A stretch of 5,468 bases of DNA from Paramuribaculum sp. Its GTDB lineage: Bacteria > Bacteroidota > Bacteroidia > Bacteroidales > Muribaculaceae. The stretch's first letter is position 1. Each line of letters opens with the position of its first letter. This document shows, in pieces, positions 1 through 5,468 of this stretch. A program made the translations under genes and the position numbers. The stretch spans positions 1-5,468 of the forward strand of contig JAIDXA010000230.1 of NCBI GenBank assembly GCA_029058705.1, read 5' to 3'. The notes under the pieces are model-generated. The model did no database searches. It worked only from the letters and a program-made list of their open reading frames with translations, and was not told where the DNA came from.

Positions 1-1854
1 TATGTGGATCATCCTTCGTTTGGAGCGGCCGTGATCGGCAGAACGCTGCAGGCCGAGGGATACAGGGTCGCTATTGTTCCGCAGCCCAACTGGCAGGACG
101 ATCTGCGTGATTTCCGTAAGTTCGGAGCTCCGAGACTCTTTTTCGGGGTGTCGGCGGGTGCGATGGATTCGATGGTCAATCATTACACGGCTGCCCGCCG
201 CCGCCGGTCGGACGATGCCTATACTCCAGGCGGTCGCCACGGCGCACGTCCGGATTATCCGACGATTGTCTATTCGGAAATTTTGCGGCGGATCTATCCG
301 GATGTGCCAATTGTGCTGGGCAGCATAGAGTCATCGCTCAGGCGATTGTCGCATTACGATTACTGGCAGGACCGCCTCAGACCGTCGATTCTGACCGAGA
401 CACCAGCCGACATGCTCGTTTACGGAATGGGGGAGCGGACAGTGACCGAGATTGCCCGGCGTCTGAGCGGCGGCGAGCGGATCAGTGACATCAAGGATCT
501 CGAACAGACGGCCGTTGTCGTGCCGCTGTCGGAGATGGTTCCGGGAGATGAGAGTAATATAATACTCCATTCCTATGAGTGTTGTCTGGCCGACAAGAGA
601 AAGCAGGCGGAGAATTTCAGGCATATCGAGGAGCAGAGCAACCGATATGAAGGCGCTACATTGTGGCAGCCCCACGGCGACAAGGTTGTCAGGGTCAATC
701 CGATGCTTCCGCCTATGAGTGTCGGCGAGATAGACCGGTCGTTTGATCTTCCGTATACGCGCTATCCCCATCCCCGCTATAAGGGCAAGGTGATTCCGGC
801 TTATGAGATGATCCGCCATTCGGTCAATATGCACCGGGGATGTTTCGGCGGCTGTGCTTTCTGTACGATTTCGGCCCATCAGGGTAAATTCATAGCCTCG
901 CGAAGCAAGGAGTCTATTTTGCGGGAAGCGCGTAAGGTTGCATGCATGGATGATTTCAAGGGTTATATATCGGATCTTGGCGGGCCGTCGGCCAATATGT
1001 ACGGGCTCAGCGGGAAAAACAAGGAGGCCTGCAGACGCTGTGTGCGTCCGTCGTGTCTCCATCCGAAACCATGTCCGAATCTCAATACTGACCACGGGGC
1101 GCTGCTGGATGTCTATCATGCGGTCGACGCGCTCCCGGGAGTGAAGAAGTCGTTTGTCGGCAGCGGAGTGCGTTATGACCTTTCGATGCACCCTACAGGA
1201 GACAGGAAGACAGATGAGACCAACCGGCGCTACAATGAGGAGCTTATAGAGCATCATGTTTCAGGCCGGCTGAAAGTCGCTCCGGAGCATACTTCGTCGA
1301 CGGTGCTTAATTTCATGCGAAAGCCTGAGTTCGAACAGTTCCACCGGTTCAAGTCGATATTCGACCGGGTCAATGACCGTTGCGGTCTGCGTCAGCAGCT
1401 GATTCCATATTTTATCTCAAGCCATCCGGGCTGTCGCGAGGTCGATATGGCAGAGCTGGCTGTGGAGACGAAAGCTCTCAGTTTTCATCTCGAGCAGGTT
1501 CAAGATTTCACTCCGACACCGATGACTCTCGCAACCGAGATTTACTATACAGGCATCCACCCGTATACGGGCGAAAAGGTCTTTACGGCCACGACTCCTG
1601 CCGAGAAGAAGGCTCAAAGAAAATATTTCTTCTGGTATGATCCGGCCAACCGGCAGGAGATTGTCGGCTCTCTCAAACGCCTTGGCCGAGAGGATCTGGC
1701 CGCTCAGCTCTATCCCGCTTACCGTCCGAGGCCGGGACGGCTGAAGGATTCGGCCGGGCATGGCCGGCAGCAGGGTAAAGACAGGCGGGGAGCCGGCGGG
1801 CAGAACGGTCAAGCTCCGGAAAGGCCGCGTTCGGGAAAGAAGAGACGCAGATGA
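1..1854 (+). CDS. ygiQ: YgiQ family (UPF0313) radical SAM protein, 5'-partial
   Basis: This is a radical SAM protein of the YgiQ family, whose reaction is not established. The reading frame is open to the first base of the window. The first in-frame GTG (base 4) lies inside the conserved Y-V-D-H-P-S-F-G-A-A block, so it encodes Val and is not the start. By comparison with relatives I estimate that about 40 N-terminal residues are missing. Counting that Val as residue 1, the radical SAM motif CX3CX2C is C280, C284, C287 (bases 841-864) and should bind the SAM-coordinating 4Fe-4S cluster. A second cysteine group follows at C343, C346, C351, C357 (bases 1030-1074). The family blocks SGVRYD, KVAPEH, LIPYFISSHPG and YYTG then appear, and a DUF3362-like C-terminal part ends in a basic Gly/Arg/Lys-rich tail (about residues 574-616) ending KKRRR. 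A basic tail is also present in E. coli YgiQ. The family and domain order are secure; the cytoplasmic location is inferred from the lack of membrane segments. Confidence 0.95.
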   Translation, partial: YVDHPSFGAAVIGRTLQAEGYRVAIVPQPNWQDDLRDFRKFGAPRLFFGVSAGAMDSMVNHYTAARRRRSDDAYTPGGRHGARPDYPTIVYSEILRRIYPDVPIVLGSIESSLRRLSHYDYWQDRLRPSILTETPADMLVYGMGERTVTEIARRLSGGERISDIKDLEQTAVVVPLSEMVPGDESNIILHSYECCLADKRKQAENFRHIEEQSNRYEGATLWQPHGDKVVRVNPMLPPMSVGEIDRSFDLPYTRYPHPRYKGKVIPAYEMIRHSVNMHRGCFGGCAFCTISAHQGKFIASRSKESILREARKVACMDDFKGYISDLGGPSANMYGLSGKNKEACRRCVRPSCLHPKPCPNLNTDHGALLDVYHAVDALPGVKKSFVGSGVRYDLSMHPTGDRKTDETNRRYNEELIEHHVSGRLKVAPEHTSSTVLNFMRKPEFEQFHRFKSIFDRVNDRCGLRQQLIPYFISSHPGCREVDMAELAVETKALSFHLEQVQDFTPTPMTLATEIYYTGIHPYTGEKVFTATTPAEKKAQRKYFFWYDPANRQEIVGSLKRLGREDLAAQLYPAYRPRPGRLKDSAGHGRQQGKDRRGAGGQNGQAPERPRSGKKRRR

Positions 1855-1923
1855 GACTCCATTGCGTAGCATCAATGAAAAAATCAATCAAATCTATAAT
1901 TAAAACAATTCCAATCAACTGAA

Positions 1924-4074
1924 ATGTTACATTCATTAAAAAACATTCTTATGATTTCAGCGGCGTTGGCGGCAGCCGGTTGCAGCGGCGTGCAGCAGGA
2001 TGACTCCGATGTCATCGACAAACCGGATTTCACGCCTGAAAACGGCCAGTTCGACATCAATGCACTTGAAGCTCTCGGCCGGGTGAGTGAACCGAAGATT
2101 TCGCCGGACGGCCAGAAGATTCTCTATGGTGTCAGCTATGAGAGTGTCGAGAAGAACAAGAGTAATCTCGATCTGTATGTTATGAATCCCGACGGTGGCG
2201 ATGTCAAGCGCCTGACCAAGACTCCGGACAGCGAAAGCGGCTACACATGGATTGCCGGCGGAGAAAAAATCGCGTTTATGAGTCCGGTCGATGGTGCGAT
2301 GCAGCTGTGGGTCATGAATGCCGACGGTTCGGGTCGGAAAGCAGTCAGCAGTGTGGAAGGCGGAATCCAGGGATTCCTTTTTTCTCCTGATGAAAAGCGT
2401 GTTGTCATGATCGGAACGGTGAAATATGCGCGCACAGCAGAAGATGTCTATCCAGATCTCCCCAAGGCGACGGGGCGTATTATCGATGATCTGATGTATA
2501 AGCACTGGGACGAATGGGTGACTGAAATTCCCCATCCCCTCATCGGCGAATTCGACGGAAATGAGGTTTCGGGCGTCACAGACATCATGGCCGACGAGCC
2601 GTTTGAAGCTCCGATGAAGCCGTTTGGAGGCGTGGAGTCGTTTGCATGGGCACCGGACGGAAGCAAGCTGATCTATGTGTCGCGTAAGAAAACCGGTAAG
2701 GAATATGCGCAATCGACCAACTCAGATTTATATCTCTATGATATCGAGAAGAAAACGACTTCGAATCTGACCGAAGGGATGATGGGCTATGATACCTGTC
2801 CGGTCTATTCGCCCGACGGCAAGTCGATAGCATGGCTTACGATGGAGCATGACGGCTATGAGAGCGACAAGAACCGCATCTTTGTGATGGATATGGCGAG
2901 CGGCGCGAAGACTGATCTGACAACGGACTGGGATTATACAGCCGATGCCATTGCATGGAATCCTAACGGCAAGTCGATCTATTTCATCGCTCCGAAGGAT
3001 GGCGTGACTCCGATTTTCTCGATCGATGTGGCTTCTAAAGCGGTCAAGGAGGTTGCGGGAGGAGTGTGTGACTATGCGTCGCTCTGTCCGGTGGGTGAGA
3101 ACCGTCTTCTGACCATGCGGCATTCGATGGTTTATCCGAATGAGATTTTTGCTGTGGAAGGTTCGGAAGTCAAACAGCTTTCGAATGTGAACACCGATCT
3201 GCTCGCGCAGCTTAAGATGCCGAAGGTTGAGAAGCGTATGGTCCCGACAACCGACGGCAAGGAGATGACTACCTGGGTTGTTTATCCTCCGGAATTTGAT
3301 CCGGCAAAGAAATATCCGGCAGTGCTTTACTGTCAGGGCGGCCCTCAATCGGCAGTCAGCCAGTTCTGGAGCTATCGCTGGAATCTTGCACTTATGGCAG
3401 CCAACGGTTATATAGTAATTGCACCCAACCGTCGCGGCCTGCCCGGATTCGGTACGGAATGGAACGCCCAGATATCGAAAGACTATGGCGGTCAGAATAT
3501 GAAGGATTATCTCAGTGCGGTCGACGACATGAAGAAGGAAAGTTATGTCGATGCAGACCATATCGGGGCTGTAGGGGCAAGCTATGGCGGATTTTCCGTT
3601 TACTGGCTTGCCGGACACCATGAGGGCCGATTTGCGGCTCTTATAGCGCATGCAGGTATCTTCAATACAGAGGCGCAGTATCTCGAGACGGAAGAGATGT
3701 GGTTTGCCGACTGGGATCTCGGCGGCCCGTTCTGGGCTAAAGACAATGAGGCGGCTCAACGTACGTATGCCAATTCTCCCCACCGTTTCGTGGACAAGTG
3801 GGACACGCCCATACTGATTACCCACGGAGAGCTTGACTTCCGCATTCTCGCATCGCAGGGTATGATGGCGTTCAATGCGGCGCGTCTGCGTAATGTTCCA
3901 GCCGAGATGCTGATTTTCCCGGATGAAAACCACTGGATTCTCAAACCTCAGAATGCCATATTGTGGCAGCGCGTGTTCTTCCGCTGGCTTGACCGCTGGC
4001 TCAAACCGGGCAGCGATGCGGCAAAGCAGGCTGCGGCTCCGGCAGCAGCGGATTCAGTGAAGGCCGAGGCCTGA
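1924..4074 (+). CDS. dpp5: DPP5-like dipeptidyl peptidase, S9 family, predicted lipoprotein
   Basis: This 716-residue serine peptidase closely resembles Porphyromonas gingivalis DPP5, as judged from remembered sequence. DPP5 removes N-terminal dipeptides, favouring Ala or hydrophobic residues at the second position, and feeds peptide catabolism in the envelope. Residues 1-20 form a lipoprotein signal (K6, hydrophobic 7-18, lipobox AAGC with Cys20). Residues about 45-430 form a beta-propeller with PD40-type motifs near 60 (SPDG), 89, 133, 154, 244, 296 and 346. The alpha/beta-hydrolase domain covers about 440-695, with QGGPQ at 471-475 and the nucleophile motif GASYGGF at 551-557 (Ser553). Asp638 (in HGELD) and His670 (in ENHW) complete the triad. 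An Ala-rich tail, about residues 694-716, extends beyond the usual family end. The ATG at 1924 is chosen because it supplies the basic n-region; the next ATG (1951) would leave too short a signal. No Shine-Dalgarno is visible, only an A-rich leader as is common in Bacteroidota. It lies 69 bases after ygiQ and ends before a strong terminator. Confidence 0.95.
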   Translation: MLHSLKNILMISAALAAAGCSGVQQDDSDVIDKPDFTPENGQFDINALEALGRVSEPKISPDGQKILYGVSYESVEKNKSNLDLYVMNPDGGDVKRLTKTPDSESGYTWIAGGEKIAFMSPVDGAMQLWVMNADGSGRKAVSSVEGGIQGFLFSPDEKRVVMIGTVKYARTAEDVYPDLPKATGRIIDDLMYKHWDEWVTEIPHPLIGEFDGNEVSGVTDIMADEPFEAPMKPFGGVESFAWAPDGSKLIYVSRKKTGKEYAQSTNSDLYLYDIEKKTTSNLTEGMMGYDTCPVYSPDGKSIAWLTMEHDGYESDKNRIFVMDMASGAKTDLTTDWDYTADAIAWNPNGKSIYFIAPKDGVTPIFSIDVASKAVKEVAGGVCDYASLCPVGENRLLTMRHSMVYPNEIFAVEGSEVKQLSNVNTDLLAQLKMPKVEKRMVPTTDGKEMTTWVVYPPEFDPAKKYPAVLYCQGGPQSAVSQFWSYRWNLALMAANGYIVIAPNRRGLPGFGTEWNAQISKDYGGQNMKDYLSAVDDMKKESYVDADHIGAVGASYGGFSVYWLAGHHEGRFAALIAHAGIFNTEAQYLETEEMWFADWDLGGPFWAKDNEAAQRTYANSPHRFVDKWDTPILITHGELDFRILASQGMMAFNAARLRNVPAEMLIFPDENHWILKPQNAILWQRVFFRWLDRWLKPGSDAAKQAAAPAAADSVKAEA

Positions 4075-4101
4075 TCCCCGATAGTTTTCTAAAATAAAAA
4101 C

Positions 4102-4146
4102 TGCACTCCGGAAGTTTTGCATCAGACTTCCGGGGTGCATTTTTTT
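4102..4146. terminator. Probable bidirectional rho-independent terminator
   Basis: A 14-bp stem (TGCACTCCGGAAGT at 4102-4115 with ACTTCCGGGGTGCA at 4126-4139, including one G-U wobble) encloses a 10-base loop. It is followed by seven T residues (4140-4146) on the plus strand. On the other side lies an A-rich tract (4091-4100), which reads as a T tract on the minus strand. It sits 27 bases after the dpp5 stop and just beyond the stop of the convergent minus-strand gene, so it can end transcription in both directions. Confidence 0.88.
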
Positions 4147-4167
4147 GTCCGTCAGAAACAGTTTTCA

Positions 4168-4563
4168 TCACATCAGTAGACAGATCGTCGTATTAGCAGC
4201 CAAAAAGAAGATCACGGGCATGAAAAAAAGGAAAAAACCTTTTGTCGGGTTGAAATTCACGTCGGCATAGTGTTTCATTACGGCTTCACGTCTGCCGGCA
4301 CTATATATCTTTTTATTCCAGATCCACCATGCAGGTATAAGGACCAACGGGAGTGTCAGCAAGCAGATGAAAAACGAGCGATTGACAAATGCCGGTCCGG
4401 CTAAGGCGAATAATGTAATCAGAGGGTAAGACACGAGGAATAGAATGTACATCAGCAGCATGTCTTCACCGGTAATGCGACGATGGTGGTCCTGCAATTT
4501 TTCTCCGGTCCACCATAGGTAGTCCCAGATGTAAAACCGATATATGTTGGCTTTCCGTTTCAT
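4168..4563 (-). CDS. Small membrane protein of unknown function, three predicted TM segments
   Basis: I do not recognise a named family for this 131-residue protein. The N-terminus is basic and aromatic (MKRK, then IWDYLWW at 12-18) and is followed by the charged stretch EKLQDHHRRITGED at 21-34. Hydrophobic segments at about 35-58, 63-82 and 110-131 look like transmembrane helices. The loop at 83-108 is rich in Lys and Arg (NKK, GRRE, MKHY), so the positive-inside rule puts the N-terminus and this loop in the cytoplasm. The last helix runs to the final residue, leaving almost no tail. The ATG complement at 4561-4563 is preferred because a promoter-like box lies about 18 bases upstream and no earlier in-frame start was noted. 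The gene is convergent with dpp5, shares its terminator, and diverges from the lipoprotein gene. Nothing in it suggests enzymatic activity. That it is a real gene is supported by the coherent membrane topology, the promoter and the terminator. Confidence 0.8.
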   Translation of the reverse strand: MKRKANIYRFYIWDYLWWTGEKLQDHHRRITGEDMLLMYILFLVSYPLITLFALAGPAFVNRSFFICLLTLPLVLIPAWWIWNKKIYSAGRREAVMKHYADVNFNPTKGFFLFFMPVIFFLAANTTICLLM

Positions 4564-4580
4564 CTGCTCTAATCTCTTTG

Positions 4581-4588
4581 CGAAGATA
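4581..4588 (-). promoter_or_regulatory. Bacteroidota -7 promoter box for the small membrane protein gene
   Basis: The minus strand reads TATCTTCG from 4588 to 4581, a near match to the Bacteroidota housekeeping -7 consensus TAnnTTTG. It would start transcription only a few bases before the ATG at 4563, giving the short leader usual in this group. No TTG -33 element is present at the expected spacing of about 19-20 bases, so the call rests on the -7 box and its position. Confidence 0.5.
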
Positions 4589-4684
4589 GAAATATTTTCA
4601 TAGATTAGCGAATTCCCAAAGGATTAAAGTCGAGAATCAAAATAATTACGGTTTAAAAGGCAATTTTTTGTTTTTTGCGTGGGA

Positions 4685-4692
4685 CATTTTTG
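4685..4692 (+). promoter_or_regulatory. Possible -7 box for the small lipoprotein gene
   Basis: CATTTTTG matches the Bacteroidota -7 consensus TAnnTTTG at all but the first base. A TTG at 4668-4670 lies upstream, but the gap of 14 bases is shorter than the usual 19-20. If the box is real, the transcript would carry an untranslated leader of about 100 bases before the ATG at 4802, covering the palindromes at 4717-4761. This is a weak call based on motif similarity alone. Confidence 0.3.
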
Positions 4693-4801
4693 CAGATCGC
4701 GAGTCTTAGGGGATAGGAAACAGTTTCTAAACGACCTATTGGCTGCGCAGACCGATCGATCACCTCTAACGAAGTTGAACCTATTAAATTAAACAAAAAC
4801 G

Positions 4802-5317
4802 ATGGATTTTTTTGCGATTAAGGCAAGCGTAATGGCGTTTGTCGTGGCTCTTATTGTCTCTTCATGCAGCAAAGAGGAGTATGTTCCGCTTAATGCAACA
4901 TCAAAAACGTGTGCGATAGAAATTGAATGTGTCGGAGAGTCGGGCGAGAATCTACTTGCTGACAAATCATTCGCTGACAGAGTCAAAGTCGATGGGGAGG
5001 CGTCACACTCCGTCATACCTTTCCAGATCAGAAATAACAGAATGTGTTTTGATGCTGAGTTTCCAGACCAGAGTGAAATGGAATGGTCGGAAGACAAACG
5101 GGAGGCAGTCGGTGTTTCCAGAATGACTTTGCGGTTCGGCAAGCATAAAGCGTCATTGAAATGCTATATGAGATATATCGCGAATCGTCCTCCGGCTGCA
5201 GCGGGTGGCAGAATGATACTTGAGTCACTGGAATATAACGGGTCGGTTTATCGCCGTAACGGCGGATCGGTTTCGATTTGCCTGCGTTTTAACAGAAGTG
5301 GCGGCCTGATGCAATAA
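4802..5317 (+). CDS. Small predicted lipoprotein of unknown function
   Basis: This 171-residue protein carries a lipoprotein signal: a hydrophobic stretch at about 8-19 and the lipobox V-S-S-C, with Cys22 as the predicted lipidation site. The next residues are SKEE (23-26). A Lys followed by acidic residues right after the Cys resembles the lipoprotein export signal that sends Bacteroidota lipoproteins to the cell surface. The mature part looks beta-rich, with strand-like stretches such as TCAIEIECVG (36-45), RMTLRFG (107-113), ASLKCYMRYI (117-126) and SVSICLRF (156-163), and it has five further cysteines (37, 43, 82, 121, 160). I do not recognise the family. The ATG at 4802 is chosen because the alternative at 4832 would leave only 11 residues before the Cys and no basic residue. 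Upstream bases are A-rich with no Shine-Dalgarno. The gene diverges from the small membrane protein gene and no codirectional partner is visible. The signal peptide is convincing; the surface location is inference. Confidence 0.82.
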   Translation: MDFFAIKASVMAFVVALIVSSCSKEEYVPLNATSKTCAIEIECVGESGENLLADKSFADRVKVDGEASHSVIPFQIRNNRMCFDAEFPDQSEMEWSEDKREAVGVSRMTLRFGKHKASLKCYMRYIANRPPAAAGGRMILESLEYNGSVYRRNGGSVSICLRFNRSGGLMQ

Positions 5318-5468
5318 TTGTTGTGCGGAATCCGTTTTTTAAGAGAGTGTTTGGATTTAAACCGTATTAACAATAAAAAGAGAAAGGTAGGAACTTCAAA
5401 ATAATCCTGAGGCCTTTTTTGGCGAATTCCGCCAAGTCTCATCAGTCGCATAGCCCGCTATGCTCCTT
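5318..5468. other. Noncoding right flank, possible start of an intergenic repeat
   Basis: No convincing gene is seen after the lipoprotein stop. Two compact hairpins lie near the edge: TTGGCG/CGCCAA around AATTC (5419-5435) and GCATAGC/GCTATGC around CC (5448-5463). They follow an AT-rich, purine-rich stretch (5364-5398) and a T run (5415-5420). Neither hairpin is followed by a T tract on either strand, so they are not typical terminators. The layout resembles an intergenic repeat that may continue past the window, but only one copy is visible here. Confidence 0.35.

Larger units (their letters stand above)
4564..4801. other. Divergent intergenic region with AT-rich leader and short palindromes
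   Basis: No gene is seen in these 238 bases between two divergent genes. The left part holds the minus-strand promoter box. The middle part is T-rich (4664-4676). Further right lie several short palindromes: TCGCGA (4697-4702), GAAACAGTTTC (4717-4727, arms of five bases around one A), CTGCGCAG (4743-4750) and GATCGATC (4754-4761). ATAGG at 4713-4717 can pair with CCTAT at 4735-4739, and GATCG at 4695-4699 with CGATC at 4753-4757. The 7-mer ACCTATT occurs at 4734-4740 and again at 4779-4785. The final 20 bases before the lipoprotein ATG are A-rich, as in Bacteroidota translation starts. Whether any of this is a regulatory element is unproven. Confidence 0.5.

Noticed and set aside
4..6. GTG as the start codon of the YgiQ-like protein
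   Set aside because: The preceding codon (TAT, Tyr) and the Val fit the conserved family block Y-V-D-H-P-S-F-G, so the true start lies outside the window.
331..1257. Long minus-strand open frame opposite ygiQ (308 codons)
   Set aside because: It lies wholly antisense to a strongly recognised gene, has no recognisable domain, and is rich in His, Arg and Ile as expected of a reverse reading of GC-rich coding DNA.
1895..1900. TATAAT as a promoter -10 box for dpp5
   Set aside because: The Bacteroidota housekeeping consensus is TAnnTTTG, and the only upstream TTG (1862-1864) is about 30 bases away, so this is probably chance in AT-rich sequence.
2728..3933. Long minus-strand open frame opposite dpp5 (401 codons)
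   Set aside because: It is antisense to the DPP5-like enzyme, whose propeller and triad motifs are intact; the composition is that of a shadow frame and no domain is seen.
4789..5142. Minus-strand 117-codon open frame opposite the lipoprotein gene
   Set aside because: It is antisense to a gene with a clear lipoprotein signal, has no motifs, and starts inside that gene without any promoter-like sequence.
5325..5337. GCGGAATCCG followed by TTTTTT as a terminator for the lipoprotein gene
   Set aside because: The stem would be only three to four base pairs with a one- to three-base loop, too weak to call.
5248..5451. Minus-strand 67-codon open frame at the right edge
   Set aside because: It overlaps the 3' end of the lipoprotein gene and the hairpin region. 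It has an in-frame stop shortly upstream of its ATG and no credible protein features beyond one hydrophobic patch, so it fits noncoding repeat sequence better.
1..5468. CRISPR array, tRNA or rRNA gene, transposase, integrase or toxin-antitoxin pair
   Set aside because: No regularly spaced direct repeats, cloverleaf-like sequence or matching protein motifs were seen on either strand.

Overview
The window reads as chromosomal DNA from the order Bacteroidales (phylum Bacteroidota). Three things point there: a close match, by eye, to the secreted dipeptidyl peptidase DPP5 of Porphyromonas; lipoproteins of Bacteroidota type; and A-rich, Shine-Dalgarno-poor translation starts with one good TAnnTTTG-like promoter box. 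The moderately GC-rich coding DNA would suit a gut lineage such as Muribaculaceae, but that is inference and not shown by the sequence.

Layout, left to right. (1) 1-1854, plus strand: a YgiQ-family (UPF0313) radical SAM protein that runs off the left edge, so its N-terminus is missing. (2) 1924-4074, plus strand: a complete S9-family dipeptidyl peptidase (DPP5-like) with a lipoprotein signal, a beta-propeller domain, a full Ser-Asp-His triad and an unusual Ala-rich C-terminal tail. (3) 4102-4146: a strong hairpin with flanking A and T tracts, apparently a bidirectional terminator between convergent genes. (4) 4168-4563, minus strand: a small membrane protein with three predicted TM segments and no recognised function. 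(5) 4564-4801: a divergent intergenic region holding a recognisable minus-strand promoter box and a long AT-rich leader, with short palindromes, in front of the next gene. (6) 4802-5317, plus strand: a small lipoprotein of unknown function whose residues after the lipidated Cys (SKEE) resemble the Bacteroidota surface-export signal. (7) 5318-5468: noncoding sequence with two compact hairpins at the right edge, probably the start of an intergenic repeat cut by the window.

How the parts relate. ygiQ and dpp5 are codirectional and 69 bases apart, with no visible terminator between them, so they may be cotranscribed, although no functional link is evident. DPP5 would act in the cell envelope, removing dipeptides from oligopeptides for amino-acid nutrition. 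The small membrane protein and the small lipoprotein are divergently transcribed and look like lineage-specific envelope genes. I found no defence system, CRISPR array, transposase, integrase or RNA gene. The window looks mostly ordinary. The points most worth a second look are the lipid anchoring and tail of the DPP5-like enzyme, the unknown lipoprotein with its structured leader, and the putative repeat at the right edge.
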